DNA of 45,607 nt from Paenibacillus ginsengihumi DSM 21568 (GTDB lineage: Bacteria; Bacillota; Bacilli; Paenibacillales; NBRC-103111): assembly GCF_000380965.1 (NCBI RefSeq), contig NZ_KB905563.1, positions 42,566 to 88,172 of the forward strand, read 5' to 3'. Shown piece by piece: positions 34,994 to 44,001 of the stretch; position 1 is the stretch's first letter; each line of letters opens with the position of its first letter. A program made the translations under genes and the position numbers. A model generated the notes under the pieces. It saw only the letters and a program-made list of their open reading frames with translations, did no database searches and was not told the DNA's origin.

Positions 34994-36822
34994 TGATGAA
35001 GAAGATGAGATTATTTTTGTCCAAAAAGCGCAGCGCTATGCCCCAAAAGGAAATTATGGCGCTGCCGAAGCCGGACCGGCGCATGCTCTCCAATGTGCCC
35101 GACCCGGAGCGGATTCGCTCCGGGGGCGATCGCAGGCAGGGCGACGACCTGAGCGTTCGCTATGCGGCCAGCTTCGCGGTCGGGCTGCGGGCGAGCGGAA
35201 GCCATCGCAAGGAGCATATCGTCGGCACGGCCGCCGACATTTCCGCCAGCGGGATTCTCGTCGCCCTGCCTGACGGTTGCGGCGCGCTTCAAGGCGATAA
35301 GACATACCGGCTGAGCTTCGATATTCCGCCAGGTACGATGCCCGAAGGCTTCGAATCGCGCGTCAGGCTGGACGCCAAGGTCGCCAGAAGCTTTCGCGCC
35401 GAGGATGGGCGCCAGATGGCTGCCTTCGCCTTCGTCAAGCCGCTTTCCGAATATTTTCGGCGCAGAAGATGGGGGTATTCCGTCTATACGGCAAGCGCGA
35501 TGCTGCTTGCCGCCTCGCTCATCGTCGTGCTGATGCGCACGGAAAGCGTCCTTTATTTCAAATACAATTCCTTGCTTTATTTGTACAGTCTGATCGCTGC
35601 GGCGTTTCTGCTGTCCCGCTATTTGTTCGGGGCGCTGCACCGGGACGTGCCGGTCAATCCCGACTTTACGCCGGGCGTATCGATCATTATCCCGTGCTTT
35701 AACGAGGAAGAGTGGATTCAGCGCACGATCCGAAGCTGCATTAACCAGGATTACCCGATTGACAAGCTGGAGGTCATCGTGGTGGACGACCGCTCCACCG
35801 ACAATTCGGTCGCCCGGATGGAGGAAATGATCGCGCGCATCCATAACGAGGCGACGCGCTTCGCCACGAAGGAGCGGCTGCGGCTTGTCGTTATGCCCCG
35901 CAACGGGGGCAAGCGGGAAGCGCTGGTGCAGGGCGTGAAGCTGGCGAAGCACGACCTGGTCGTCTTCGTCGATTCCGACAGCTTCCTCGCGCCGACGGCA
36001 ATCCGGCATCTCGTGCAGCCGTTCCAGGACCCGAAGATGGGCGGCGTCGCCGGGCGGACGGACGTCGAGAACAAATTCACGAATGCCATGACCAAGCTGC
36101 AGACCGTCCGTTATTATATCGCATTCCGCATTATGAAAGCTGCGGAATCCTACTTCGACAGCGTTACCTGCTTGTCGGGCCCGCTGTCCTGTTATCGGAA
36201 GGAGCTTGTGCTCAGGCATGCCGACGCCTGGCTGAACCAGAAGTTTCTGGGTCAGCCGGCCACGTTCGGAGACGACCGGGCGATGACCAACTTCGTGCTG
36301 CGCACGCATCGGACAGGCTATCAGGATTCCGCCGTCTGCTCGACGATCGTGCCGTCGAAGCTGGGCGTATTCCTCAGGCAGCAGATGCGCTGGAAGCGCT
36401 CGTGGCTGCGCGAATCGCTCATCGCCAGCTCCTTTATTTGGCGCAAGGAGCCATTCATGGCCTTGTTTTTCTACATCGGTCTGATCGTGCCGATCGCCGC
36501 GCCGATCATCGTGCTGTACAATCTCGTTTACGTCCCGCTGGCGCACGGCATTTTTCCAAGTACATTCCTGATGGGGCTGCTGCTGATGGCGCTGCTGATG
36601 AGCTTCGCCCATCTGTTTTTCCGCAAAAGCCGGTTATGGGTGTTCGGTATCGTGTTCTGTCTGTTCTATGAGCTGGTGCTGCTGTGGCAAATGCCTGTCG
36701 CCTGGGTGACGTTCTGGAAGTCGACCTGGGGAACGCGGGAGACGCCTCAGGACGTTAAGGCCAGGGAACGCAAAGAAGCCCGTAAGCGCAAAACGCGCGG
36801 ACGGTTCGGACTTCCGTTCTAA
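34990..36822 (+). CDS. PilZ domain-glycosyltransferase 2 fusion (polysaccharide synthase)
   Basis: Membrane polysaccharide synthase of 610 residues with an N-terminal regulatory domain. Residues about 40-155 look like a PilZ domain: basic RIRSGGDRRQ, then DISASG (D83, S85, G88), the usual c-di-GMP-binding pair of motifs. Two helices (about 163-182 and 190-210) follow. The family 2 transferase (about 225-480) has DDRSTD, DSD, GDDRAM and QQMRW (464-468), the pattern of processive synthases such as BcsA. Further helices form an export channel. The C-terminus is highly basic. It overlaps the dehydrogenase gene by 4 bp. BcsA has its PilZ at the C-terminus, so the order here is reversed. Confidence 0.88.
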   Translation: MMMKKMRLFLSKKRSAMPQKEIMALPKPDRRMLSNVPDPERIRSGGDRRQGDDLSVRYAASFAVGLRASGSHRKEHIVGTAADISASGILVALPDGCGALQGDKTYRLSFDIPPGTMPEGFESRVRLDAKVARSFRAEDGRQMAAFAFVKPLSEYFRRRRWGYSVYTASAMLLAASLIVVLMRTESVLYFKYNSLLYLYSLIAAAFLLSRYLFGALHRDVPVNPDFTPGVSIIIPCFNEEEWIQRTIRSCINQDYPIDKLEVIVVDDRSTDNSVARMEEMIARIHNEATRFATKERLRLVVMPRNGGKREALVQGVKLAKHDLVVFVDSDSFLAPTAIRHLVQPFQDPKMGGVAGRTDVENKFTNAMTKLQTVRYYIAFRIMKAAESYFDSVTCLSGPLSCYRKELVLRHADAWLNQKFLGQPATFGDDRAMTNFVLRTHRTGYQDSAVCSTIVPSKLGVFLRQQMRWKRSWLRESLIASSFIWRKEPFMALFFYIGLIVPIAAPIIVLYNLVYVPLAHGIFPSTFLMGLLLMALLMSFAHLFFRKSRLWVFGIVFCLFYELVLLWQMPVAWVTFWKSTWGTRETPQDVKARERKEARKRKTRGRFGLPF

Positions 36823-36851
36823 TGATACAAAACGAAGGACTGGATGCCGCA

Positions 36852-38543
36852 ATGAGAGAACAACGCAGCAAAGCGCTCGACTACCGCCGCAAAGATCGGA
36901 TCAAGGCTTGCCGAGTGGCCGTTCAGATCGTGATCCTGGCCTTTCTCGCCGGCCTGATCGTCAAGGCGCTGTTCACGTGGAACGGCTATGACGAGCCGGA
37001 TCGCTCCCGCTGGAACAGCCGGAACGGGTTCGTTGCCGTCTCCTATTTCGGAGTGGACCATAGCGGCACAAGCGAGCTGATCGCGAAGGAGAAGCTGGAG
37101 GAGCAGCTCAAGGCGCTGTACGAGCGAGGCTATGTGACGATTTCGCAGGACGACGTGCTGGCCTATTACAACGAGGGCAAGCCGCTGCCGGAGAAGGCGC
37201 TGTTCCTCTCGTTCGAGGACGGCCGCAACGATTCGGCGCTGTTTGCCGAGCCGCTGCTGAAGAAGTATAATTTCAAGGCGACGCTGCTGACGTATGCCAA
37301 CAAGTTCGGCAGCAGAGAAGGGAAATTCCTCCAGCCCAAGGAGCTGCTCAAGATGACGCGCAGCGGGTACTGGGAGCTCGGCAGCAACGGGTACCGGCTG
37401 TCCTATATCAACATCGTTGACGAACACGGCCAATTTCTGGGCGAGCGCGCTCCGGGCGAATTCCCGGAGCAGAAAACCGCGCGGTATTATACGCATTACT
37501 TGATGGACTTCATTCGCGATGCGGACGGCGTGCCGATCGAACATCGCGACGAGATGGAAGCGCGGATCGGCAGCGATTACGAGAAGATGAAGAACATCTA
37601 CACGCAAGCGCTCGGGTACGTGCCCCGCACGTATATGATTATGCACGCCAATACGCTGTATAACGGAATGAACCCGCTGGTGCAGGCGGCCAACGACAAG
37701 GGCATCCGCGAGCTGTTTCAGCTCCACTTCAACCGCGAGGGGAATGCGATGAATACGGCGAAGGACAGCCCGCTGAATTTGACCCGGCTGCAGCCTGCGC
37801 CCTATTGGGAAACGAACCATCTGTTGATGGAACTGCGCCGCGCTTCGGGCCGCGATCTCGCTTTCGTGACGGGCGATAAGACGCGGGCCGAACAGTGGAA
37901 GCTGATCGCCGGCGCCGCGGAATTCGCCGGCGACCGGATCGCGCTGACGTCGCCGCCGAGCGACGCGGGAATGCTGGCGCTGCCGGGCAGCGAAGCCTGG
38001 GACAACGTCGATCTGCGGCTGCGGCTTGGCGGGCATTACAGCGGCGAGCAGAGCGTCTTCCTGCGGTACAGCGGAGACGGAGCTGCCTACGTGCGGCTGC
38101 TGCTGCGCGAGGGGGAGTTCGCGGTGGAGCAGAAGGCGCCTGGCGAAGAGCCGGAGAAGCTGCTGTCGGTTCCGTTCGAGGCGGCTGCAGACGGCCGGAA
38201 CCGGGCCAGGCTGCGCGTGCAGCTGCTGGACGGCAAGCTGTCCGTCGCGTTGGACGGCAGCGAGGTGCTAAGCGGCCAGCCGATCGATGAGCGTATCGCC
38301 TCCGGAGCGCTGACGCTGGCTGCCAAAGCGAGCCCTGAGGACGCCAGATGGAACGAGTATGACGAGCAGGATACGATCTATGACGGCGTATTCGAAGCTA
38401 TCGAAGTGAGGGAGGCTGTCGCCGGGGAAGAAGCGCAGGGCAAGCAGCTCTACAGCAATCGGCTGAACGTGCTGCAGTTGCTGGGCCAGACGGTCGCCCG
38501 CGCCTACCGCCGGGCCGTGGATTGGGCGATCGAGACGTTTTGA
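36852..38543 (+). CDS. Divergent polysaccharide deacetylase-like membrane protein
   Basis: Protein of about 563 residues with a basic N-terminus and one membrane anchor (about 20-40), the rest extracytoplasmic. The middle resembles a NodB deacetylase: FVAVSYFGVDH and LFLSFEDGRND stand where TFDDG is normal, but the metal-binding HxxxH is not seen (GSNGYRLSYI instead). Catalysis is therefore doubtful or altered. The last 200 residues are beta-rich and resemble carbohydrate-binding LamG/DUF1080-like folds. The start is taken at 36852 (GAAGGA 12 nt upstream); an ATG at 36822 overlapping the previous stop is possible. A role in modifying or binding the polymer is inferred. Confidence 0.78.
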   Translation: MREQRSKALDYRRKDRIKACRVAVQIVILAFLAGLIVKALFTWNGYDEPDRSRWNSRNGFVAVSYFGVDHSGTSELIAKEKLEEQLKALYERGYVTISQDDVLAYYNEGKPLPEKALFLSFEDGRNDSALFAEPLLKKYNFKATLLTYANKFGSREGKFLQPKELLKMTRSGYWELGSNGYRLSYINIVDEHGQFLGERAPGEFPEQKTARYYTHYLMDFIRDADGVPIEHRDEMEARIGSDYEKMKNIYTQALGYVPRTYMIMHANTLYNGMNPLVQAANDKGIRELFQLHFNREGNAMNTAKDSPLNLTRLQPAPYWETNHLLMELRRASGRDLAFVTGDKTRAEQWKLIAGAAEFAGDRIALTSPPSDAGMLALPGSEAWDNVDLRLRLGGHYSGEQSVFLRYSGDGAAYVRLLLREGEFAVEQKAPGEEPEKLLSVPFEAAADGRNRARLRVQLLDGKLSVALDGSEVLSGQPIDERIASGALTLAAKASPEDARWNEYDEQDTIYDGVFEAIEVREAVAGEEAQGKQLYSNRLNVLQLLGQTVARAYRRAVDWAIETF

Positions 38544-38561
38544 CGCGAAAGGAACGTTGCA

Positions 38562-39641
38562 ATGAACCGAGTATGGAGCAGGGGGATTCTGCCTGCCGTA
38601 TTCGCCGCTGCGATGATCGGAGCGGCGCTCTGGCGCTGCGGCGGCGATCTGCGAAGCGGGCTCGGGCTGTCGGGGGCGAAGGAGCCTATGGCCCAAACCA
38701 GGCTGTCCGTGTGGGTGGCCGACTGGGATTACAAGCTCGGAGCGGCCGATTGGGCGTCGCTTTCCGGCTCTCCGGAAAGCGTGCAGCTGTTCGGGGCTTA
38801 CTTCGACGAACGGGATAAGCTGCTGTTCCGCGACGATTTCTTCAAGCTGCTGGAGGCGGTGCAGCGGCCAGGGCTACCGGCAGGCGGCAAAGCCGGCTAC
38901 GAACGGTATTTGACGATCGTCAACGACATCGTCAAGGGAGACGCCACGTCGCTGCTGAAGGACAGCGGCCTCGTATCCCGGCTGGCGGCTTCGGAGTCAA
39001 GCCGGAAAGCGCATATCGCTGCCGTCGTCGCGGCGGCCAAGCAATACGGCATGGACGGCATCGAGCTGGATTACGAGCGCGTCGCGCAAGCGGACTGGCC
39101 GAATGTCGTTCGCCTGTTCGGCGAGCTGCACCGGGCGCTTGCGGCCGAGTGGCTGAAGCTGCGCATCGTGCTGGAGCCCGGAGCCCCCGTCGAGCGGCTC
39201 GAGCTGCCCGAAGGGCCGGAGTACGTTATGATGGCCTATAATTTGTACGGGACGCACAGCGGCCCGGGGCCGAAGACGGACCTGGCGTACATCGGCAAGC
39301 TGGCCAAGAGGCTGGAGCATGTGCCGGGAGCGCCCGTCCTCGCATTTGCGACGGGCGGCTTCGATTGGGACGCCGCGGGGAAGGCGACGGCGCTCATGGA
39401 GACGGACGCCATCCGGCTGGCGCAGGCGGCGGGCGTTCAGCCGCAGCGCGACGAGGCGAGCGGCTCGCTATATTTTACGTATACGGACTGGCAGGGCGCC
39501 GAGCACACCGTATGGTATGCGGATGCCGCCACGCTGCAGGGCTGGATCGACGCGGCGAAGCAAAGAGGGGTGACCCGAGCCGCCATATGGCGGATGGGCG
39601 GGCTGTCCAAAGCCTCGCTGGACTATCTGGGAAGCTTATAA
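38562..39641 (+). CDS. GH18-like glycoside hydrolase
   Basis: Secreted or membrane-anchored protein of 359 residues. A hydrophobic N-terminus (ILPAVFAAAMIGAALWRC) acts as a signal or lipoprotein-like anchor. The fold is a GH18 barrel: DGIELDYE (165-172) matches DGxxxDxE with E172 as catalytic acid, and VMMAYNLYG and IWRMGG fit later strands. GH18 enzymes cleave beta-1,4-linked N-acetylhexosamines, consistent with a UDP-HexNAc-derived polymer made by this operon. It may trim or release the polysaccharide. AAAGGA lies upstream of the ATG. It is the last gene of the cluster. Confidence 0.85.
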   Translation: MNRVWSRGILPAVFAAAMIGAALWRCGGDLRSGLGLSGAKEPMAQTRLSVWVADWDYKLGAADWASLSGSPESVQLFGAYFDERDKLLFRDDFFKLLEAVQRPGLPAGGKAGYERYLTIVNDIVKGDATSLLKDSGLVSRLAASESSRKAHIAAVVAAAKQYGMDGIELDYERVAQADWPNVVRLFGELHRALAAEWLKLRIVLEPGAPVERLELPEGPEYVMMAYNLYGTHSGPGPKTDLAYIGKLAKRLEHVPGAPVLAFATGGFDWDAAGKATALMETDAIRLAQAAGVQPQRDEASGSLYFTYTDWQGAEHTVWYADAATLQGWIDAAKQRGVTRAAIWRMGGLSKASLDYLGSL

Positions 39642-39657
39642 GCTGAATTAGCCCTGT

Positions 39658-39969
39658 CTATCTGCTCATCACCGCCCAGGCCGACCGGCCCGGGCGGTTG
39701 TTGGCATGGACATCGGCTGCAGCTGCATCGAACAAGCGATAAAGCGTATAGGCGGCATAGGGAATTTCGACAACCGCCGCTGTGATGACGCCAGACGAAT
39801 ACTTCCCCGATACCAGGCTAACCCCGACATGCTTCGCCACGTCAAGCAGAATCACGGCAACGATGCCGACGAACAGCGTATTCAGTTGGCCGCCGCTGTC
39901 GTAGTCTCTGAGAGTCAGGTATGTTGTTGCAATTTCTTCTCCGTCATGGATGAAGAAGGCGAGCGGCAT
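39658..39969 (-). CDS. HXXEE-domain protein, short, start unclear
   Basis: Small membrane protein. The HXXEE motif is visible as FFIHDGEE and the C-terminal signature as DVAKHVGVSLVSGKYSSGVITAAV. The ATG at 39969 cuts into the expected first helix. The frame continues upstream without ATG, GTG or TTG to a CTG at 40020, which has AAAGGAAGGGG just before it, giving about 120 residues. The stretch between the two motifs is shorter than I expect for the family, so the gene may be internally deleted. Its function is unknown. A CCGCCC/GGGCGG inverted repeat inside its 3' end (39671-39698) may terminate the exopolysaccharide operon. Confidence 0.55.
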   Translation of the reverse strand: MPLAFFIHDGEEIATTYLTLRDYDSGGQLNTLFVGIVAVILLDVAKHVGVSLVSGKYSSGVITAAVVEIPYAAYTLYRLFDAAAADVHANNRPGRSAWAVMSR

Positions 39970-40133
39970 AAGGCAGATCAGAGCTTCCAGGCTTATCAGC
40001 GTACTGCTCGGCCAGAACAGGGTTCCCCTTCCTTTCGCTTGAAAATGCGGATCGTGTTGACGACCATCTTCTTATCGAGCATCTTTGGCGGCGGCAAGCG
40101 ACCGGCTGGAAAGGCCGCGATGGTTCTGCCGGT

Positions 40134-40514
40134 CTACAGCCTCAGGTCGAAAAAGGAAGACCCGCCGAGCGGCCGCTTCGTTCCCCATCCCGTCGAATAA
40201 CTGTACGATGACGGATAGGACAGGCTGTTCCAGGCGTTTAATGACAGAGCCAGACTGAACAGATCGCTGTTTCCGCTGCTCAATAACGGGAAACCGTAAC
40301 GGTACGGGAATTGCGGATAGGGCGGATAAGAGGCTAGCCCCATGGTTGATAGCCCGACGGTAAGTGTGGAGCTTAACCAATGTCCATAAGGTGAGCCGGT
40401 TATCAGCGGATCCAGATAATAGGCAAAAGGCTGCTTTCCTTGCGCCGCGTCCGGCTTGCCGGCCGGCGATTCCGTGCATAGGCACGTTTTGTCTCCCCAA
40501 ACTGTCACTTGCAC
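40134..40514 (-). CDS. Hypothetical protein, Tyr/Pro/Ser-rich, candidate BlaI target
   Basis: I do not recognise this protein of about 127 residues. The N-terminal third (VQVTVWGDKTCLC) is followed by a Tyr, Pro, Ser, Gly and Leu-rich sequence (LASYPPYPQFPYRYGFPLLS). Adjacent TTG (40517) and GTG (40514) codons can start it, after AAAGGATGATCA. Upstream on the same strand, a promoter-like TTGCGG, 16 bp, TATAGT coincides with the dyad at 40566-40581, which resembles the one at the blaI promoter. That shared site is the main argument that the gene is real. There is no signal peptide or clear membrane helix. Confidence 0.5.
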   Translation of the reverse strand: MQVTVWGDKTCLCTESPAGKPDAAQGKQPFAYYLDPLITGSPYGHWLSSTLTVGLSTMGLASYPPYPQFPYRYGFPLLSSGNSDLFSLALSLNAWNSLSYPSSYSYSTGWGTKRPLGGSSFFDLRL

Positions 40515-40539
40515 CAATGATCATCCTTTCTTCGATTAT

Positions 40540-40581
40540 GTCTTTATATAGTGTCTTTATATAGGGACTATAAAGATAGTC
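40540..40581 (-). promoter_or_regulatory. Dyad and 13-bp repeats, candidate BlaI operator
   Basis: GACTATAAAGATAGTC (40566-40581) is a perfect 6-bp inverted repeat with a 4-bp centre. Next to it, on the minus strand, ACTATATAAAGAC occurs twice in tandem. They cover the presumed -10 region of the unknown gene at 40134-40514. The related GATTATATTTATAGTC lies at the blaI promoter (42642-42657). Confidence 0.55.
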
Positions 40582-40642
40582 TTTTTGTCCGCAAAAAAGT
40601 ATGCGCTTTAAAGGCAATGCAGGCTGGCTATCAAGCGCGAAG

Positions 40643-41848
40643 TCAATACACGTTCAATCGTTCCAAGCGCTCGATGCTGGACAAATCTGTAACTGCATTT
40701 TTGCTGATACCGAACCCCCAGTACTTGGCATATGCGTACGGATACTGCAGCATAATGAGCAGCTTGCCTTCCCGAAGTCCAGCCTCCCGAATCCGGTCGC
40801 GAATCGGCCTCGTCTCCACAGCAATAGGCGCTTCTTTCCCCGCTTCCGAGAGGAGCCGCAGGCGGACCCAGGTCTGCTGAACGATTGGCATGTCGACATT
40901 CGACTTTAGAAGCAAGGCAACTTGCGGGGTTGCGGCTGCAACGCCGGACATTTGCTCCGCCATGCTGGTGATGGTCTGCATACTTCCGGGGTTCGCTTGT
41001 TCATGAAGCCAAAATACGTATAATGTCGGCGTATTATCACGATACATCGTCGCATACAAATGGTGGGACGGGAGCATCCAAAGAAAGAGGGTCGCGATAA
41101 GGACAACAGATGCCATCGCCTTCGCTTTGCTGCGGCGTTCCGATCGGAAGCGGGCAATTTGCCCGATTCGTTCGATCAGTTGGGAGCGGCCTGCCAACCA
41201 ATTCGCGCCGAAGGCAGCAGGCGCTGCCGACGGGCTGTTCATCTCGCCTTGCTTGATGAGCAGCATGCCGTAACGGGTTCTTTCTTCGCGGCTCAGCAGT
41301 TGGAGCACGCGGGAATCGCAGCGAAGCTCCATATCGTCCCGATATGCTGCCATCGCCGCATGCACGACGGGATTCAGCCAATACATGATCTGCAGCAGAC
41401 GGGAGAAGTCGAACAACAGAAGGTCTTTATACTTGCAATGCATCAGCTCGTGCAGCAGGATAAACCGCAATTCTTCTGCCGAATATTTCCTGTCGTAGTC
41501 GTAGGGCAGCAAAATTGTAGGCCTGAATGCCCCATAAAGCGCGGGAAACAGGGAGCCCGAACGCAGCAGGCGCACATGTCCGCGGATTCCGGCCTCCTTC
41601 TTGCACGATTCAAGCAGTTGCAGCAGCTCCGGGTCCTCGCAGGGCAGCGCGGACTGAATAAGACGGCGTGTCCGAAGCCCCCGCGCCCAACCAATAGCGG
41701 CATAAATGCAGCTGCCTCCAAGCCATAAGCAGGCCATGGCGATCAGAACATTGGTCAGTCCCGTCTGGGCCCGGACGGACTCAAGCAGCTGGCGATCCGC
41801 AGGAGGGAGGGGCATTGTCATTTCTTCCCCATTGCGATACATGCGCAT
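40643..41848 (-). CDS. M56-family (BlaR1-like) metallopeptidase, C-terminal part after frameshift
   Basis: A 401-codon frame carrying the zinc metalloprotease of a BlaR1/MecR1-type receptor: HELMHCKYKD has the HExxH motif, followed by WLNPVVHAA and DDMELRCDSRVL. A third membrane helix (GLTNVLIAMACLWLGGSCIYAA) precedes it and a fourth (MASVVLIATLFLWML) follows. The extracellular end lacks a penicillin-binding SxxK domain, so beta-lactams are probably not the signal. The ATG at 41848 has no close ribosome binding site. The two N-terminal helices lie in another frame at 41883-42176, so one gene appears split at an A5 run (41890-41894). Confidence 0.85.
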   Translation of the reverse strand: MRMYRNGEEMTMPLPPADRQLLESVRAQTGLTNVLIAMACLWLGGSCIYAAIGWARGLRTRRLIQSALPCEDPELLQLLESCKKEAGIRGHVRLLRSGSLFPALYGAFRPTILLPYDYDRKYSAEELRFILLHELMHCKYKDLLLFDFSRLLQIMYWLNPVVHAAMAAYRDDMELRCDSRVLQLLSREERTRYGMLLIKQGEMNSPSAAPAAFGANWLAGRSQLIERIGQIARFRSERRSKAKAMASVVLIATLFLWMLPSHHLYATMYRDNTPTLYVFWLHEQANPGSMQTITSMAEQMSGVAAATPQVALLLKSNVDMPIVQQTWVRLRLLSEAGKEAPIAVETRPIRDRIREAGLREGKLLIMLQYPYAYAKYWGFGISKNAVTDLSSIERLERLNVY

Positions 41849-41882
41849 TTCCCGAGATGGCGCGGAAGTGGTGTCTCCCTCC

Positions 41883-42176
41883 TCAGCCCTTTTTGCTCAT
41901 CTCGTTCCAATGTTTTCCGGCTGCAGTCAATACGCCCGTGACTCCGTATGTGCCATAGAGATATCGATCGAGCCCGTTTTCCATGCTGAACGGACTGGGG
42001 ACGGATAGCGGCAGAGAAAGCTTCAGCAGGACAAGGAGCCAAAGCCAGCAAATCGCGCGCGGGCCCAGTAAGCTGCGTCCGAATCGGCGAAGCAGCAAGG
42101 CGACGAACGCGATGACGGAAGCGGTCAGCGTCAGTTCCAGCCCTTTCACGACAAGGAGAGGCAGCAAAATATCCAT
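41883..42176 (-). CDS. BlaR1-like receptor, N-terminal membrane part before frameshift
   Basis: A 97-codon frame with two membrane helices (LLVVKGLELTLTASVIAFVALLL and ICWLWLLVLLKLSLPLSV), the expected start of a BlaR1-type protein. The ATG overlaps the blaI stop codon (TGATG), as in normal blaI-blaR1 pairs. It stops at 41883 just after an A5G3 tract. Removing one A would join it to the downstream protease frame through SKRAEEGDTTSAPSRE. It is either a frameshift mutation, a sequencing error or a slippage site. Confidence 0.85.
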   Translation of the reverse strand: MDILLPLLVVKGLELTLTASVIAFVALLLRRFGRSLLGPRAICWLWLLVLLKLSLPLSVPSPFSMENGLDRYLYGTYGVTGVLTAAGKHWNEMSKKG

Positions 42177-42577
42177 CAGCGGCGCTCCTCGCTATCGGTT
42201 TCGTCTGTCAACATTCGTCTGAGCTCCTCCGCCTCGCGAGCGGACAAATTTCCGTCTTTTAGAAATCCGACCAACAGGGCGCTGCGGTTGCCGCCATAAT
42301 ACATATCCAGGAATTGCTGGCGTTCCTGCCGCAAATAATCCTCCTCTGCAACGAGCGGGAAGTAATAGTAGATGCGGCTATCGCGTTCATCCACCGTATA
42401 TCCGACAAACTGCTTGTTCACCAGATTGCGCAGCAGCGTCTTGATCGTGCGAAAATGCCAGTTGGATTGCTTGGACACCTTATCCACAATGTCGCTGGCC
42501 GTACACCTGTTTTCCTTCCACAGAACCTTCATGACAACTAGCTCGGAAGGAGCAATTCGCTTGTCTTTTCGCTTCAA
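42176..42577 (-). CDS. BlaI/MecI/CopY-family transcriptional repressor
   Basis: Winged-helix repressor of 133 residues. The family pattern is ELVVMKVLWKENRCTASDIVDKV (helix-turn-helix) and HFRTIKTLLRNLVNKQFVGY (recognition helix), followed by the wing DSRIYYYFPLV and a C-terminal dimerisation helix. The start is TTG with GGGGGAGG upstream. It overlaps the receptor-protease gene, which would cleave it or trigger its cleavage. Dyads at 42615-42627 and 42642-42657 lie in its promoter. It is not linked to a beta-lactamase gene here. Confidence 0.93.
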   Translation of the reverse strand: MKRKDKRIAPSELVVMKVLWKENRCTASDIVDKVSKQSNWHFRTIKTLLRNLVNKQFVGYTVDERDSRIYYYFPLVAEEDYLRQERQQFLDMYYGGNRSALLVGFLKDGNLSAREAEELRRMLTDETDSEERR

Positions 42578-42614
42578 TGCAGAAAACCTCCCCCTTTGCG
42601 GCGGCGTTTCGATT

Positions 42615-42657
42615 TATACAAAGTATATCGGCACGGATTTGGATTATATTTATAGTC
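42615..42657 (-). promoter_or_regulatory. blaI promoter dyads
   Basis: TATACAAAGTATA (42615-42627) is a perfect 5-bp inverted repeat. GATTATATTTATAGTC (42642-42657) is an imperfect dyad that on the minus strand contains the -10 TATAAT. The second resembles the dyad at 40566-40581, also preceded by AAAAGACTAT on the minus strand. Confidence 0.55.
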
Positions 42658-42830
42658 TTTTGAAAAAAGAACACGTGTGCTCTCCCTCTTGCGCGGCCGC
42701 CAACCCGCGCTCGCTCGCCCTTGAGAGGACCTCGATAAAAGCGTGAAGAGTGCCTTTTTGTGCAGAAAAGCTTCCTCGGGAATGTTTTTCCAAAGCAAAA
42801 AACGCTGCTGGGGAAGGGAGACGAGGGGAT

Positions 42831-43254
42831 ATGAACCCCCCGCATTACCGTATTCACCTTGGGCGTGGACGATTTGGAGAGAGCAGTCGCCTTTTACCGC
42901 GACGGATTGGGGCTGCCGACGGAAGGGATCGTAGGAAGGGAATTCGAGCATGGCGCCGTCGCTTTTTTTGAGCTGGAAGGGGGATTGAAGCTGGCTCTGT
43001 GGAGCCGCAAAGATCTCGCGCATGAAACGAAGGTCGAGCTGAGACCGCCCAGCTCCACCGAAATGACGATAGGACATAACGTCGGCAGCAAGGAAGAAGT
43101 GGACAAGGTCATGGAGCAAGCTAGACAAGCGGGGGCGATCATCACAGACCCGCCGCACGATGCTTTTTGGGGCGGATACTCCGGCCATTTTCTCGACCCG
43201 GACGGCCATTTGTGGGAAGTCGTCTGGAATCCTCAGTGGGATCTCCCGGAATAA
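42831..43254 (+). CDS. VOC (glyoxalase/bleomycin resistance) family protein, frameshifted start
   Basis: Small metalloenzyme-fold protein of about 140 residues. The body from 42859 reads LGVDDLERAVAFYRDGLGLP, then VAFFELEGGLKLALW and SGHFLDPDGHLWEVVWNP, the paired beta-alpha-beta-beta-beta units of VOC proteins. The natural start looks like the ATG at 42831 (GAGGGGAT just upstream), but its frame leaves the body at a run of six C (42836-42841). With five C it would read MNPRITVFTLGVDDL, the expected family N-terminus. As it stands, translation would need a TTG at 42859 with no ribosome binding site. Its function is unassigned. Confidence 0.82.
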
Positions 43255-43281
43255 TTATGATGCTCGAATGAAACGATGCGA

Positions 43282-43311
43282 AGCCGCTTGCCTCGGGAAG
43301 CGGCTCTTTTT
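43282..43311 (+). terminator. Rho-independent terminator after the VOC gene
   Basis: AGCCGCTT (43282-43289) pairs with AAGCGGCT (43298-43305) around an 8-nt loop, followed by CTTTTTATTTTT. Confidence 0.9.
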
Positions 43312-43330
43312 ATTTTTGCAGCGTGTCGGA

Positions 43331-43870
43331 TTAAGCTTTCGCTTTTTTCGGCCAAATAAAATGAGACACAGCAATAATCAAGTCAATGCCCAGTACGACC
43401 GTCCACAATTTCAAAACGCCGGCCAGCGCTTCCGTCCTGGGAGCATCGTTGATAAGATAAATCGAACCGGCCAAGAGTCCGGCGCCGATCGCGTAAGCAA
43501 GCGCATGTCTGAACCAGCTTTTGAAATAATGTTTGGCGTGCTCCATGCCGTACAATGCTTTCGGCTTGGGGCCTTCTTTGGTTACATAATAGCGAAAACG
43601 TTCGTCCGCCCATTCGATCATGCTTTTTCCAAAAGCGATCGATACGCCGATATAGACGGCTGCAATCGCATGAGCGGTCGAGGCGACGGCTCCGCGGTAC
43701 AAATCCACGGTCGTAATGATCAGCAGGATCAGGTCGATGACCGGCGTCAAAGCGAGCAGCAGCAGACCCAGCTTCTTTTGCTTGAATAAATAACGCGCGG
43801 CGAGGCCCAATATAATGACAATCCAAAATGCAATCTCACTGGCAACGATCAACCAGGCGACAAAATTCAA
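43331..43870 (-). CDS. Conserved four-helix membrane protein (YmcC-like)
   Basis: Membrane protein of about 179 residues with predicted helices at both ends. Between them is a conserved cytoplasmic segment, AIAAVYIGVSIAFGKSMIEWADERFRYYV. It resembles the Bacillus YmcC-type family, whose function is unknown; the name is from memory and not certain. The start is inferred as TTG at 43870, since AAGGATGGG lies just upstream. It is divergent from the TetR regulator at 44002 with a perfect 18-bp palindrome between them, so it is probably that regulator's target. Confidence 0.8.
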   Translation of the reverse strand: MNFVAWLIVASEIAFWIVIILGLAARYLFKQKKLGLLLLALTPVIDLILLIITTVDLYRGAVASTAHAIAAVYIGVSIAFGKSMIEWADERFRYYVTKEGPKPKALYGMEHAKHYFKSWFRHALAYAIGAGLLAGSIYLINDAPRTEALAGVLKLWTVVLGIDLIIAVSHFIWPKKAKA

Positions 43871-43943
43871 TCTTATCCCACCATCCTTCTGAAGAAATGT
43901 TTCATTATGATGAGTCAAGTGGAAGTATATCATCCTGCTTTTT

Positions 43944-43961
43944 ATAATACAACTGTATTAT
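43944..43961. promoter_or_regulatory. Candidate TetR operator (18-bp palindrome)
   Basis: ATAATACA-AC-TGTATTAT is a perfect inverted repeat with 8-bp arms. It lies between the divergent membrane protein and tetR-type genes and 5 bp upstream of the latter's -35. Confidence 0.7.
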
Positions 43962-43966
43962 TTTGT

Positions 43967-43995
43967 TTGTTAACCGGCTGTCTAAGTGCTACAAT
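43967..43995 (+). promoter_or_regulatory. Promoter of the TetR gene, likely leaderless transcript
   Basis: TTGTTA (43967-43972), exactly 17 bp, then TACAAT (43990-43995). The ATG at 44002 is only 6 nt beyond the -10, at the expected transcription start, and no ribosome binding site precedes it. Confidence 0.65.
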
Positions 43996-44001
43996 AAATG
44001 C